NCBI RefSeq assembly: GCF_018905915.1
Contig: NZ_CP064782.1
Coordinates: 186,001 to 250,000 of the forward strand
Source: Azospira inquinata
GTDB lineage: Bacteria; Pseudomonadota; Gammaproteobacteria; Burkholderiales; Rhodocyclaceae
Direction: 5' to 3'
Length of the DNA stretch: 64,000 nt
Position 1 is the stretch's first letter. Each line of letters opens with the position of its first letter. Below are positions 44,318 to 53,477 of this stretch, piece by piece. The translations under genes and the position numbers were made by a program. The notes beneath the pieces are model-generated. The model had not been told where the DNA came from. It saw only the letters and a program-made list of their open reading frames with translations, and did not search any database.

Positions 44318-45730
44318 TCAGGCGAAAATCTTGCCCGGATTCATCAGGCCCCGGGGATCGAAAAGGTGTTTCACCGCCCGCATCATGTCCATCTCCAGGG
44401 GCGACTTGTAGCGCAGGATCATGTCCCGCTTCAGCTGCCCCAGGCCATGCTCAGCGGAAATGGTGCCCCCCAGCTCGGTGACCAGATCATAGACCTGCCG
44501 ATTCACCGCCGGAGTGGCGGCAATGAAAGCCTGGTTCCGCTCCCGCTCCGGTTGGGAAAGGTTGTAGTGCAGGTTGCCGTCCCCCGCATGGCCAAAGGCC
44601 ACGATACGCACCCCGGGAAAGGCCGCCTGAAGCAGGGGTTCGGCCCGGGACAGGAACTCAGGCACCCGGGCCACGGGCACGGCCACATCGTGCTTGATGC
44701 TCACCCCTTCCCGCTTCTGGGCTTCCGAGATGTTTTCCCGCAGGGCCCACAGCTGGCGGACCTGATCCCGGCTTTGGGCCAGCACCCCATCCGTCACTTC
44801 CCCGCCTTCCAGCCGGTCTCCCATGAAGGCGGTGAGGCTGTCCTGCAACAGGTCATCTTCTCCGCCGTCGTTCAATTCCAGTAGCACGAACCAGGGGCTG
44901 GCGCTCCCCGGCAGGGGATCATGCATCCCCGGAATATGGCGCAGCACCAGTTCCAGGGCGGGCCGGGAGACCAGTTCAAAGGCGATGAGCCGGGCCTGGA
45001 AACGGTCCTGGGCCCGTTGCAACAGGACCAGGGCGGCCCGGGGATCGGGCACCGCCAGCCAGGCCACGGCCCGGGCCCCAGGCAGGGGAAAAAGCTTGAA
45101 TACGGCGGCGGTAATAATGCCCAGGGTGCCTTCGGCGCCGATAAAAAGGTGCTTCAGGTCATAGCCCGTGTTGTCCTTGCGCAGGCCCCGCAGGCCATCC
45201 CACAGCTCCCCGCTGGGCAGGACCACTTCCAGGCCCAGGGTCAAATCCCGGGTGTTGCCGTAGCGCAGCACATGGACTCCCCCCGCGTTGGTGGACAGGT
45301 TGCCCCCCACCTGGCAGCTGCCTTCCGAAGCCAGGGCCAGGGGAAAGAGCCGATCCGCGGCGGCGGCCCGTTCCTGCACCGAGGCCAGGAGACAGCCCGC
45401 CTCGGCGGTCAGGGTGTTGTTGTCCCCATCCACCGCCCGAATCCGGTTGAGACGGGCAAGGCTGATGACCACCGCACCGCCGCTGGCGTCCGGAGTAGCG
45501 GCGCCGCACAGGCTGGTATTGCCCCCCTGGGGCACCATGGGCCAGCCCCGGGCCAGGCACAGGCGCACCACCTGGCTCACCTCCTCCGCCGTGCCGGGCC
45601 GCACCACGCAACGGGCCTGGCCCTGATAACGGCCACGCCAGTCCGTCACATAGGGAGCCGTGTCCGTGGCCTCGGTGAGCAGGTGGGCCGGGCCCACGAT
45701 GGCTGCCAGCCCGTCCAGGGAATCCGTCAT
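44318..45730 (-). CDS. FAD-linked D-2-hydroxyacid dehydrogenase (GlcD/D-LDH/D2HGDH type)
   Basis: A 470-residue flavoprotein of the VAO/PCMH family. FAD-binding motifs are VVRPGTAEEVSQVVRLC, PQGGNTSLCGAATPD and GSCQVGGNLSTNAGG. The C-terminal cap has FGHAGDGNLHYN, GTISAEHGLGQLKRD and LFDPRGLMNPGKIF with metal-binding His residues. It oxidises a D-2-hydroxyacid such as D-lactate, glycolate or D-2-hydroxyglutarate; the exact substrate is not clear. Its start overlaps the patatin stop (ATGA at 45730-45727), and it is the last gene of the run from rimO. Confidence 0.92.
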   Translation of the reverse strand: MTDSLDGLAAIVGPAHLLTEATDTAPYVTDWRGRYQGQARCVVRPGTAEEVSQVVRLCLARGWPMVPQGGNTSLCGAATPDASGGAVVISLARLNRIRAVDGDNNTLTAEAGCLLASVQERAAAADRLFPLALASEGSCQVGGNLSTNAGGVHVLRYGNTRDLTLGLEVVLPSGELWDGLRGLRKDNTGYDLKHLFIGAEGTLGIITAAVFKLFPLPGARAVAWLAVPDPRAALVLLQRAQDRFQARLIAFELVSRPALELVLRHIPGMHDPLPGSASPWFVLLELNDGGEDDLLQDSLTAFMGDRLEGGEVTDGVLAQSRDQVRQLWALRENISEAQKREGVSIKHDVAVPVARVPEFLSRAEPLLQAAFPGVRIVAFGHAGDGNLHYNLSQPERERNQAFIAATPAVNRQVYDLVTELGGTISAEHGLGQLKRDMILRYKSPLEMDMMRAVKHLFDPRGLMNPGKIFA

Positions 45731-46635
45731 CGGTAATTGTCCAGAGCGTTGTGCAGGAGGGGCAGCATGAGCTTGGTGGCGCTCCAGCCTTCAGCGATGG
45801 CCTCCGCCCCCCGGTGGAAATCCAGCAAGCCTAGCTGGGCCAGGCGGGGCGCCACCAGCACCTCCGCCGGGTCCCCAGCCATACGGCTGCGGGCCACCCG
45901 GACCTGCATGATATTGATACTGGCGGCAATCACATCCAGCACCCCGGGCCCGGTAGGGGCGCCCCCGTTGCGGCCGGGTAAAAGATTGAGGAGTTTGCCG
46001 GACCAGCCCGGCTCGGCGGCCTTTTCCTGGGCCTTTTTCCGCCCCCGGAGGTGCTTGCCCACCAAGTCCGAGCCCAGGTCCACCGCAATCACCACTTCCG
46101 CCCCCAAGGCCCGGCAGAGGGACACGGGCACCGGATTGACCAGACCCCCATCCACCAGATGGCGGCCTTCCCGCTCCACGGGGGAGAAGAGCCCGGGCAG
46201 GGCGATGGAGGCCCGCACCGCGGCCGCCACACTGCCTTCTTTCAGCCACAATTCCTTGCCATTGCCCAGGTCCGTGGCCACGCAGGCGAAGGGCACGGGC
46301 AATTGGTGGAAATCCCGATCGGTGAAATGGCTGGAGAAAAAGTCCATGAGCTTTTCCCCCTTGATCAGCCCCCCATTCAGGCCGATATCGAAAAAGCCCA
46401 GCACATCCTTCCAGGAGAGATGACCCACCCAGCTTTCCAGGGCATCCAGTTCGCCGCAGGCGGCGGCCGCCCCCACAAAAGCGCCAATGGAGGCGCCGCT
46501 GATCACGTCAGGCACCAGACCATCATCGGCCAGGGCCCGCAGCACCCCGATATGGGCCCAGCCCCGGGCCGCCCCGGAACCCAGGGCCAGACCGATGCGG
46601 GGCCGGCGGGGCTGGGGCCGGGCGGACTCGGCCAT
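45727..46635 (-). CDS. Patatin-like phospholipase (RssA/YlbK-like)
   Basis: A 302-residue patatin-fold hydrolase. The oxyanion segment is LGSGAARGWAHIGVLRAL, the nucleophile Ser lies in GASIGA (GxSxG), and the dyad Asp in DGGLVNPVPV (DGG). The N-terminus is Arg/Pro-rich with no signal peptide. It is predicted to act as a lipid acyl hydrolase at the inner membrane. Its start follows the rimO stop by one base and its stop overlaps the dehydrogenase start, so translation is coupled along the three genes. Confidence 0.92.
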   Translation of the reverse strand: MAESARPQPRRPRIGLALGSGAARGWAHIGVLRALADDGLVPDVISGASIGAFVGAAAACGELDALESWVGHLSWKDVLGFFDIGLNGGLIKGEKLMDFFSSHFTDRDFHQLPVPFACVATDLGNGKELWLKEGSVAAAVRASIALPGLFSPVEREGRHLVDGGLVNPVPVSLCRALGAEVVIAVDLGSDLVGKHLRGRKKAQEKAAEPGWSGKLLNLLPGRNGGAPTGPGVLDVIAASINIMQVRVARSRMAGDPAEVLVAPRLAQLGLLDFHRGAEAIAEGWSATKLMLPLLHNALDNYR

Positions 46636-46636
46636 G

Positions 46637-47980
46637 TCAGATCCGTTGGGCGTAGAGGTCGAAAGCGTCCGCGTCCACAATGCGTACCTGGAGGAAATCC
46701 CCCGGATTGACGTCGAACACCCCGTCCAGATAGACCACCCCGTCGATTTCCGGGGCGTCGGCGCTGGAGCGGGCGATGGCCCCCTCCTCATCCACCGCAT
46801 CCACCAGCACGGTCATTTCCTTGTCGATCTTGGCGGCCATGATGTCGGCGGAAATGTCTTCCTGCAATTCCATCACATAGCGGCGCCGCTCTTCCCGCAC
46901 TTCGTCGGGCAGAGCCCCGGGCAGGGCGTTGGCTGCCGCCCCTTCCACCGGGGAATAGGCGAAGCAGCCCACCCGGTCCAGACGGGCGGTTTCCAGGAAC
47001 TGGAGCAGTTCCTCGAATTCCGCCTCCGTTTCCCCGGGGAATCCGGCGATAAAGGTGGAGCGGATGGTGATGTCCGGACAAATTTCCCGCCAGGCCCGGA
47101 TGCGTTCCAGGTTGTTTTCCGCGCTGGCGGGCCGCTGCATGGCCTTGAGAATGCGGGGGCTGGCATGCTGGAAGGGCACATCCAGGTAGGGCAGGATTTT
47201 GCCATCGGCCATGAGGGGAATGAGTTCATCCACGCTGGGGTAGGGATAAACGTAATGGAGCCGCACCCAGATGCCGAACTCGGCCAGGGCCTCGCACAGT
47301 TCCTTGAGCCGGGTTTTCATGGGACGACCGCCCACAAAGCCGGTGCGGTATTTCAGATCCACCCCGTAGGCGCTGGTGTCCTGGGAAATGACCAGCAACT
47401 CCCGCACCCCGGATTCCGCCAGGGCCTTGGCTTCCTGATACACGTCCCCGATGGGCCGGGAAACCAGGGGGCCCCGCAGGCTGGGAATAATGCAGAAGGT
47501 GCAGCTATGGTTGCAGCCTTCGGAAATTTTCAGATAGGCGAAATGGGGCGGGGTCAGGCGAATGCCCGCTTCCGGCACCAGATCCACAAAGGGATCGTGG
47601 GGCTTGGGCAGGCGAGCGTGGACCTGCTCCATCACCTCCTGGGTGGCGTGGGGGCCGGTAACGGCCAGCACGGAGGGGTGGGCCTCCCGCACCACATTGC
47701 CCTTGGCGCCCAGACAGCCGGTGACGATCACCTTGCCGTTTTCCGCCAGGGCTTCCCCAATGGCATCCAGGGATTCGGTCACCGCTTCGTCAATGAACCC
47801 GCAGGTGTTGACGATGACCAGGTCCGAGCCCTGGTAGGAGGAGGAAATCTCATAGCCCTCGGCCCGCAATTGGGTCAGGATGCGCTCCGCATCCGAGGAG
47901 GCTTTGGGACAGCCCAGGGAAACAAACCCCACGGTGGGGGAAGAAAAAATGCTGGTGGGGGTGTTTTGGCTATCAGGCAC
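46637..47980 (-). CDS. rimO: Ribosomal protein S12 methylthiotransferase RimO
   Basis: A 447-residue radical-SAM enzyme that methylthiolates Asp88 of ribosomal protein S12. The UPF0004 domain opens with [16 protein letters not shown] (Cys24), with further Cys in VNTCGF and VTGCLG binding one Fe-S cluster. The radical-SAM motif [10 protein letters not shown] places Cys156, Cys160 and Cys163 for the second. A TRAM domain ends the protein. It lies 15 bases downstream of phaR on the same strand and one base before the patatin gene. Confidence 0.96.
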   Translation of the reverse strand: MPDSQNTPTSIFSSPTVGFVSLGCPKASSDAERILTQLRAEGYEISSSYQGSDLVIVNTCGFIDEAVTESLDAIGEALAENGKVIVTGCLGAKGNVVREAHPSVLAVTGPHATQEVMEQVHARLPKPHDPFVDLVPEAGIRLTPPHFAYLKISEGCNHSCTFCIIPSLRGPLVSRPIGDVYQEAKALAESGVRELLVISQDTSAYGVDLKYRTGFVGGRPMKTRLKELCEALAEFGIWVRLHYVYPYPSVDELIPLMADGKILPYLDVPFQHASPRILKAMQRPASAENNLERIRAWREICPDITIRSTFIAGFPGETEAEFEELLQFLETARLDRVGCFAYSPVEGAAANALPGALPDEVREERRRYVMELQEDISADIMAAKIDKEMTVLVDAVDEEGAIARSSADAPEIDGVVYLDGVFDVNPGDFLQVRIVDADAFDLYAQRI

Positions 47981-47995
47981 GAAAGGCTAATCCAT

Positions 47996-48556
47996 TTATT
48001 CGCTTTTCCCGCCCTGTTCCCCGTCCTCCCCCGGAAAGGGGAAACCGGTGAACATGTTGCGGGTCTGGTTCTGTAACTGATCCTGCATTTGCTGGAACAT
48101 TTTTTGGCTTTGGTCCATGTAGGCGGACATCATGCTTTGCATGGCCGGCCCCTGGAAATTCAGGAACTGGCCCCACATGTCGGCCTGCACCTGGTTGTTT
48201 TCCCCGTACAGGGAACGGGATTGCTCCTGTACCTTGTTCTGGAATTCCACTAGGGATTTGATGTTGTTTTCCAGATACTTGCTCAGCATAGACTGCATGG
48301 CATTGCCGTAGAAACGGATGATCTGGGCCAGCAACTCGGAGGAAAACAGGGGCACACCACCGGATTCCTCTTCCAGAATGATCTGGAGCAGGATGCTCCG
48401 GGTCAGATCTTCGCCGCTTTTGGCATCCACCACGACGAAATGTTCAAAATCCAGGACCAGATCCTTGACGTCCGCCAAGGTGATGTAAGAGCTGGTTTTG
48501 GTGTCGTAGAGACGACGGTTGGGGTACTTCTTGATCAGACGCGGTTGTTCCGACAT
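47996..48556 (-). CDS. phaR: Polyhydroxyalkanoate synthesis repressor PhaR
   Basis: A 186-residue regulator. The N-terminal PHB/PHA DNA-binding domain opens RLIKKYPNRRLYDTKTSSYITLADVKDLV, followed by the PHB accumulation regulatory segments (about 60-110, LLQIILEEESGG). A Gln/Met-rich helical tail probably binds the granule surface. PhaR represses phasin genes and its own gene, and leaves DNA when it binds nascent PHA. It follows phaB by 123 bases with a terminator between them. Confidence 0.95.
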   Translation of the reverse strand: MSEQPRLIKKYPNRRLYDTKTSSYITLADVKDLVLDFEHFVVVDAKSGEDLTRSILLQIILEEESGGVPLFSSELLAQIIRFYGNAMQSMLSKYLENNIKSLVEFQNKVQEQSRSLYGENNQVQADMWGQFLNFQGPAMQSMMSAYMDQSQKMFQQMQDQLQNQTRNMFTGFPFPGEDGEQGGKSE

Positions 48557-48627
48557 GGGGACTGGCTCCGGGAGCGGGGGTGGGCGGAAAACACGGACCT
48601 AGCGGCCCGGATTATACCGAAAAACAA

Positions 48628-48647
48628 AGCCCCGCCGCGGCGGGGCT
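48628..48647 (-). terminator. Terminator between phaB and phaR
   Basis: AGCCCCGCC and GGCGGGGCT form a 9-bp palindromic stem, followed on the minus strand by a T-rich tract. It likely makes phaR a separate transcript or reduces read-through. Confidence 0.8.
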
Positions 48648-48679
48648 CGGGAGAGACAGGGCCTGACGCCCCGTCCCGA

Positions 48680-49420
48680 TTAGCACATATGCAGACCACC
48701 GTTGATGTTCAGGGTGGCGCCGGTCATGAAGCCGGAAATATCGGAAGCCAGGTAGGAGACCAGACCGGCGATTTCTTCCGGCTTGCCGAAACGCTTCATG
48801 GGAATGGTTTCCCGAATGGCTTCCCGGATGTCTTCCCGGATGGCCATGACCATGTCGGTACCGATGTAGCCCGGAGCGATGGCATTCACCGTCACCCCCT
48901 TGGTCACCAGTTCCTGGGCAATGGCTTTGGTGAAGCCCAGACAGCCGGCCTTGGCGGCGGAGTAGTTGGCCTGACCGGCTTGTCCCTTAACCCCGTTAAT
49001 GGAGGAAATGTTGATAACCCGGCCCCAGCCCTTTTCCACCATCTTGGGCACCACCTGATGGGTGACATTGAAGAGGCTGTTCAGGTTAGTGGAAATCACT
49101 GCATCCCACTGGCCCTTGTCCATTTTCATGAAAAACTTGTCCCGGGTGATACCGGCGTTATTCACCAGCACATCCACCCCGCCCGCTTCGGCTTCAATCT
49201 TTTCCACCATGGCTTTGCAGGAATCAAAATCAGCCACATCCCCCTCGGCGGCGGAGAAGTCAAAACCCAAGGCCTTTTGGGCAGCGAGCCATTCCCCGGC
49301 TTGGGGAAAGCCCGGCAGGCAGTTGGCGTACACCTTGAAGCCGTCCTTGGCCAGGGCGTGGCACATGGCCGTTCCCAGACCACCCATGGCACCGGTCACC
49401 AGAGCTACTTTTTGCGTCAT
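48680..49420 (-). CDS. phaB: Acetoacetyl-CoA reductase PhaB
   Basis: A 246-residue short-chain dehydrogenase that makes (R)-3-hydroxybutyryl-CoA with NADPH. The nucleotide motif is TGAMGGLGTAM, with VNNAGITRD, the catalytic Ser in INISSINGVKG and the YSAAK Tyr/Lys pair. PGYIGTDMV and GFMTGATLNINGGLHMC end the fold as in PhaB. ATG 49420 has a GGAAGG-type site, and the longer frame is not conserved. It lies 181 bases downstream of phaC. Confidence 0.96.
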   Translation of the reverse strand: MTQKVALVTGAMGGLGTAMCHALAKDGFKVYANCLPGFPQAGEWLAAQKALGFDFSAAEGDVADFDSCKAMVEKIEAEAGGVDVLVNNAGITRDKFFMKMDKGQWDAVISTNLNSLFNVTHQVVPKMVEKGWGRVINISSINGVKGQAGQANYSAAKAGCLGFTKAIAQELVTKGVTVNAIAPGYIGTDMVMAIREDIREAIRETIPMKRFGKPEEIAGLVSYLASDISGFMTGATLNINGGLHMC

Positions 49421-49601
49421 GACGCTTCCTTCCTTGTTTTCGTGCGGGATTAACAATGGCCGCCGGATAGTCCGGCGACACGGGGAAAGCAACCCTGACC
49501 GTAGCCACCAAGGCGGCCGGACAGACAGTCACTCGGGAAAGAATCAGCCAGGGCCTGCCTGACCGGCTTTAACCACGGGAGCCTGGGGCAGCCCAGGAAA
49601 C

Positions 49602-51329
49602 TCACGCCATTTCCTTTACATAGCGCCCGGGAGCGGCTTCCACCGGCTTATAGCGGCTGTTGCCCAATTTGCTCCGGGCCGCCACCTCGCCACCGGCATA
49701 CTGACCAATCCATTCGCTCCAAGCAAGCCACCAGCTACCCTTGTGCTCTTCCGCCCCGGCCAGCCAGGCATCCGCATCCACCTTGAGATCCGGATTGGTC
49801 CAGTAGGAGCGCTTGTGCTTGGCCGGAGGATTGACGATGCCCGCAATGTGGCCGCTGGCCCCCAGGAGGAAACGGGAGTCCCCTCCCAGCAGGCGGGTGG
49901 ATTGGTAGGCTGTCTGCCAGGGCACGATGTGGTCTTCCCGGGTGGCCAGGATGAAATTCGGCATATCCACCCGGGCCAGATCCACCCGCACCCCGCACAT
50001 TTCCAGCTTGCCCGGCAGGCGCAGGTGGTTATGCAGGTACATGTTACGCAGATACCAGCAGGCGAAGGGGCCGGGCAGATTGGTGCTGTCGCAGTTCCAG
50101 TAGAGCAGATCGAAGGGGGGCGGGGTCTGGCCTTTGAGGTAATTGTTGGCCACGTAATTCCACACCAGGTCGTTGGCCCGCAAAGCGGAAAAGGTGGTCC
50201 CCAGTTCCCGGGCGGTCAGCAGACCCCCCTGGCCGATCTGGCCTTCCTTCAGGGCCACGAAGTTTTCGTCCACCAACAGGCCGATTTCCCCCGTGTCGGA
50301 AAAATCCAGCAGGGTGGCCAACAGGGTCAGGCTGGCCACGGGGTTTTCTCCCCGCCCGGCCAGCACCGCCAGGGCGCTGCTCAGCAGGGTGCCGCCAACG
50401 CAGAAGCCCAGGGCGTTGATCTGATCCACCCGGCAAATGCTGCGCACCGCTTCGATGGCCGCCAGGGGCCCTTTTTCCAGGTAATCCTCCCAGCCCAGAC
50501 GGCCCTGTTCCCCCTTGGGATTGCGCCAGGAGACCATGAACACGGTCTGGCCCGTTTCCACCGCATAGCGGACGAAGGAGTTTTCCGCCTGGAGATCCAG
50601 GATGTAGTACTTGTTGATGCAGGGAGGCACCATCAGCAGGGGGCGCTTGGCCACCCGGGGGGTGCGGGGCGCGTACTGGATCAGCTGGATCAGCTCGTTT
50701 TCATAGACCACGCTGCCTTCCGTCACGGCCAGATTGCGGCCCACCTGGAAGGCGTTTTCGTCGGACATGGAAATATGGCCCTTTTCCAGGTCACTGATGA
50801 GATTCTTTACCCCTTCCGTAATGTTCTTGCCCTTGGTTTCCACCGCCAGGCGGATGAATTCCGGATTGGTGGCGGCGTAATTAGCCGGGGACAAGGCATC
50901 CACATACTGCCGGGCGAGGAAGCGCAGGCGGCTCTTGACCTTGTCTTCCTCCAGGGGCACCTGATCCACCAGGGACATGAGGAAACGGGAATTGAGCAGA
51001 TAGGCCTGGCGCAGGTAATCAAAGGAGGGACTGGCCTGCCATTCCGGGGCGTTGAAACGGCGATCACCCGCCTCGGGGGCCACCTGAAAATCCACCGCCT
51101 CGCCCCGACCCTTGGCCAGCATGGCGTTCCACAGGGCGATGTGCTGATTCAGGTAATCCTGCTGGAGCCGGGCCATCTCCTCCGGACGGGGCACGGGCAG
51201 GGCGGGCGCCGCCCCGGGCATGGGGGGCTGCTGGCCGGAAAGATAGCTGAGAAAACCCTGAGCCAGGGTCTGGCCGGCCTCAAGAAAATTTTGCAAAACG
51301 GGCGGAACGGAAGTTGGCTGACTGGCCAT
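49602..51329 (-). CDS. phaC: Class I polyhydroxyalkanoate synthase PhaC
   Basis: A 575-residue class I PHA synthase. The lipase-like box GFCVGG holds catalytic Cys310; the Asp lies in TREDHIVPW and the His in GASGHIAGIVNPP. The N-terminal domain (1 to about 200) and GRNLAVTEGSVVYEN are typical. It polymerises 3-hydroxybutyryl-CoA on granules. phaA (beta-ketothiolase) is not in this cluster. A TTGACA promoter lies about 80 bases upstream, and an intergenic hairpin (49461-49477) separates it from phaB. Confidence 0.96.
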   Translation of the reverse strand: MASQPTSVPPVLQNFLEAGQTLAQGFLSYLSGQQPPMPGAAPALPVPRPEEMARLQQDYLNQHIALWNAMLAKGRGEAVDFQVAPEAGDRRFNAPEWQASPSFDYLRQAYLLNSRFLMSLVDQVPLEEDKVKSRLRFLARQYVDALSPANYAATNPEFIRLAVETKGKNITEGVKNLISDLEKGHISMSDENAFQVGRNLAVTEGSVVYENELIQLIQYAPRTPRVAKRPLLMVPPCINKYYILDLQAENSFVRYAVETGQTVFMVSWRNPKGEQGRLGWEDYLEKGPLAAIEAVRSICRVDQINALGFCVGGTLLSSALAVLAGRGENPVASLTLLATLLDFSDTGEIGLLVDENFVALKEGQIGQGGLLTARELGTTFSALRANDLVWNYVANNYLKGQTPPPFDLLYWNCDSTNLPGPFACWYLRNMYLHNHLRLPGKLEMCGVRVDLARVDMPNFILATREDHIVPWQTAYQSTRLLGGDSRFLLGASGHIAGIVNPPAKHKRSYWTNPDLKVDADAWLAGAEEHKGSWWLAWSEWIGQYAGGEVAARSKLGNSRYKPVEAAPGRYVKEMA

Positions 51330-51402
51330 CGGGGGAAACGCTCCAAAAAGGTCGGCAATCCAAGTCTGGCGCGGTTTCAGCCGCGCTCTGGAATGTCTTT
51401 CG

Positions 51403-51432
51403 ATTCTGCTATGAGCCCTTCCCGGCTGTCAA
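51403..51432 (-). promoter_or_regulatory. Candidate phaC promoter
   Basis: The minus strand reads TTGACA (51432-51427), 18 bases, then CAGAAT (51408-51403). This is about 75 bases before the phaC start. Confidence 0.45.
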
Positions 51433-51514
51433 TGAATTGTGCATGACATTGCCCTCTTCTTTTCCGGCCCAAGCCCCTGGCCCTCTCCCCCGCCCCCGCC
51501 TTACAATCCGGGCC

Positions 51515-51739
51515 ATGCTCATTTTGCTCATCATCATTATCGGCTGGCTTTACGTCACCCTGCTCATGGCCTTAAGCGAATCCAGCGTGGTGGCCGGGGT
51601 GCTGACCTTCGTCTTTTATGGCCTGGCCCCCTGCACCCTGCCTTTTTGGCTGTTGCTGAGCAAAATCCGGAGGCAGCGGCGCCTGTTCCGGGAAGCGATG
51701 GCGGCGCGGGAGGGCGCCCCAGAAAATAGAGAGGACTAA
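51515..51739 (+). CDS. Small membrane protein
   Basis: A 74-residue protein with two predicted membrane helices (about 1-22 and 27-48) and a basic cytoplasmic tail (KIRRQRRLFREAMAAREG). ATG 51515 gives a hydrophobic N-terminus. TACAAT at 51502 just upstream could be a -10 element, which would make the message nearly leaderless; an in-frame ATG at 51443 is an alternative. No family is recognised. It ends at a bidirectional terminator. Confidence 0.55.
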   Translation: MLILLIIIIGWLYVTLLMALSESSVVAGVLTFVFYGLAPCTLPFWLLLSKIRRQRRLFREAMAAREGAPENRED

Positions 51740-51785
51740 AGCGGCCCCAAGGGCCCTTGCCCCACCCATCCGCCCCATCGCCCAT

Positions 51786-51821
51786 AAAAAAGGCCGCTCC
51801 CCACCGGGACCGGCCTTTTTT
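51786..51821. terminator. Bidirectional terminator
   Basis: AAAAAAGGCCG (51786-51796) and CGGCCTTTTTT (51811-51821) form an 11-bp stem with T tracts on both strands between convergent genes. Confidence 0.88.
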
Positions 51822-51853
51822 GGGGAATGGCGCCTGGAACGGCAAGGTGCGGG

Positions 51854-52621
51854 CTATTCCCCCAAAGCCGCCTTGGCCCCCCAGATGGAGGCCACCCCCA
51901 GGAGAATGAGGGCCACCTGCTGGGCCGTGGCCCGCAGTTCGGTGCGCTTATGCAGGCCGGGAATCAGGTCCGCTACGGAGACATAGAGCATGCTGGCAGC
52001 GGCCAGACCCAGGAGGGCGGGCACCCATTCTTCCAGGGCTTTCAGGGCAAAATAGGCAAACAGGCCACCGAACAGGGTGGCGACGCAGGACACCAGATTG
52101 AATACCAGAGCCTTCCAGCGGCTATAGCCGGAATGGAGTAGCACCATGAAATCCCCCACTTCCTGGGGAATTTCGTGGGTAATGATGGCCAGGCCGGTAA
52201 CGATGCCCAGATGGGTGTCTTCCATGAAGGCGGCGGCGATCAGAATGCCATCCACGAAATTGTGGAAGGTGTCCCCCACCAGGATCATCAGGCCGGAACG
52301 GCCGTGGTCATGGGCTGCCGGCCGGGCCTCGTGGGCTTCGCAATGGTCGGAATGGCAATGGCGCCAGAGCACCAGTTTTTCCAGAATGAAAAACAGGAGA
52401 ATGCCCGCCAGCAGGGTCAGGGCCACCATGTCCGGGCTGCCATGTTCCAGGGCGTGGGGCAGAATTTCCAGGAACACTGCCCCCAGAAGGGCGCCGATGG
52501 CGTAGGAAATGAGGTGCTGTACGCTGGCCAGGCCCAGGACGTAGGTGACACCGCTGGCGGCCATGACGCTCAGGCTGCCCCCCAGCAGGGTCATGCAGAT
52601 AATCCAGGCCAAGGTGCTCAT
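51854..52621 (-). CDS. ZIP family metal transporter
   Basis: A 255-residue inner-membrane transporter with about eight hydrophobic segments. The metal-path motifs are GDTFHNFVDGILIAAAF (TM4) and ITHEIPQEVGDFMVLLHSG (TM5). A His-rich cytoplasmic loop (HCHSDHCEAHEARPAAHDHG) lies before TM4. The family imports or balances Zn, Mn or Fe; this sequence looks closest to the ZIP/GufA-like group. It appears to be monocistronic. Confidence 0.92.
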   Translation of the reverse strand: MSTLAWIICMTLLGGSLSVMAASGVTYVLGLASVQHLISYAIGALLGAVFLEILPHALEHGSPDMVALTLLAGILLFFILEKLVLWRHCHSDHCEAHEARPAAHDHGRSGLMILVGDTFHNFVDGILIAAAFMEDTHLGIVTGLAIITHEIPQEVGDFMVLLHSGYSRWKALVFNLVSCVATLFGGLFAYFALKALEEWVPALLGLAAASMLYVSVADLIPGLHKRTELRATAQQVALILLGVASIWGAKAALGE

Positions 52622-52709
52622 GGGGAGGCTCGCGTAAAAAAGGCCGCATTATACGCCCCTCCCCTGGTCCGCCGGAGCCGCAGGGTGGGCGGAAAATCGG
52701 GCAGGGCCC

Positions 52710-53477
52710 TTAAGATTCCAGCCAGATCAGGGAAGCCATGCGGCCGGTAACCCGGTCCCGGCGGTAGGAAAAAAACCGCTCCCCGTCCCCCACGGTACAG
52801 AAACCGCCGCCGTAAATCTGGCTCCCCCTCATCCCCAGACGGATCAGGCGCCGCCGGGCCAGGGCATAGATATCCGCCAGCCATTTGCCCGGCGCGGCAC
52901 CGGGGAGGAAGGCAGGGGCCTGTTCCCCGTCCTGCTCCAGAAAGGCCTGACGCACCTCATCCCCCACCTCAAAGGCGCTAGGGCCGATGGCCGGGCCCAG
53001 CCAGCAGCTGAGCTGGTCCGGCGCCCCCCCCATGGCGGCCACCGTGGCTTCCAGCACGCCCCCCGCCAGGCCCCGCCAACCGGCGTGGGCAGCCCCCACG
53101 GCGCTACCGTCCCGGGCGCAGAAGAGCACGGGCAGGCAATCGGCGGTCATGATGGCGCAGACCCGGCCCGGGGCCCGGGCTACCACCCCATCCCCCTCCG
53201 TACCATCCGGGGTGGCCCGGGTGGCTTCCACCACCTGGCAACCGTGCACCTGGTTCAGCCACAACGGCGCGGCGGGCAGGCAGGCGGCTAGCCGACGCCG
53301 GTTTTCCGCCACCGCCTGAGGCTCATCCTGGACATGGAGGCCCAGATTGAGACTCTGATAAGGAGGCGGGCTGACCCCGCCCAGACGGGTGGTCTGGCAA
53401 GCGCCTACACCGGGGGGCAGGGGCCATTCCGGGGTAAGCCAGAAGGCCGGAGCGCCGCCCTCAGAGGTCATCGTCAT
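52710..53477 (-). CDS. pgeF: PgeF/YfiH family (laccase-domain) protein
   Basis: A 255-residue protein of the YfiH/PgeF (Cu-oxidase_4, DUF152) family. TRLGGVSPPPYQSLNLGLHVQD, the HG in NQVHGCQV, TADCLPVLF and GAAHAGWRGLAGGVLE carry the conserved Cys/His metal site. E. coli YfiH edits mis-incorporated serine in peptidoglycan precursors, and other members cleave purine nucleosides. Its start overlaps the rluD stop by 17 bases, the classic rluD-yfiH pairing. Confidence 0.93.
   Translation of the reverse strand: MTMTSEGGAPAFWLTPEWPLPPGVGACQTTRLGGVSPPPYQSLNLGLHVQDEPQAVAENRRRLAACLPAAPLWLNQVHGCQVVEATRATPDGTEGDGVVARAPGRVCAIMTADCLPVLFCARDGSAVGAAHAGWRGLAGGVLEATVAAMGGAPDQLSCWLGPAIGPSAFEVGDEVRQAFLEQDGEQAPAFLPGAAPGKWLADIYALARRRLIRLGMRGSQIYGGGFCTVGDGERFFSYRRDRVTGRMASLIWLES

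Noticed and set aside
46487..48076. 529-residue plus-strand frame
   Set aside because: Antisense to rimO and phaR, both with complete motifs.
49743..51446. 567-residue plus-strand frame
   Set aside because: Antisense to phaC; no domain and atypical composition.
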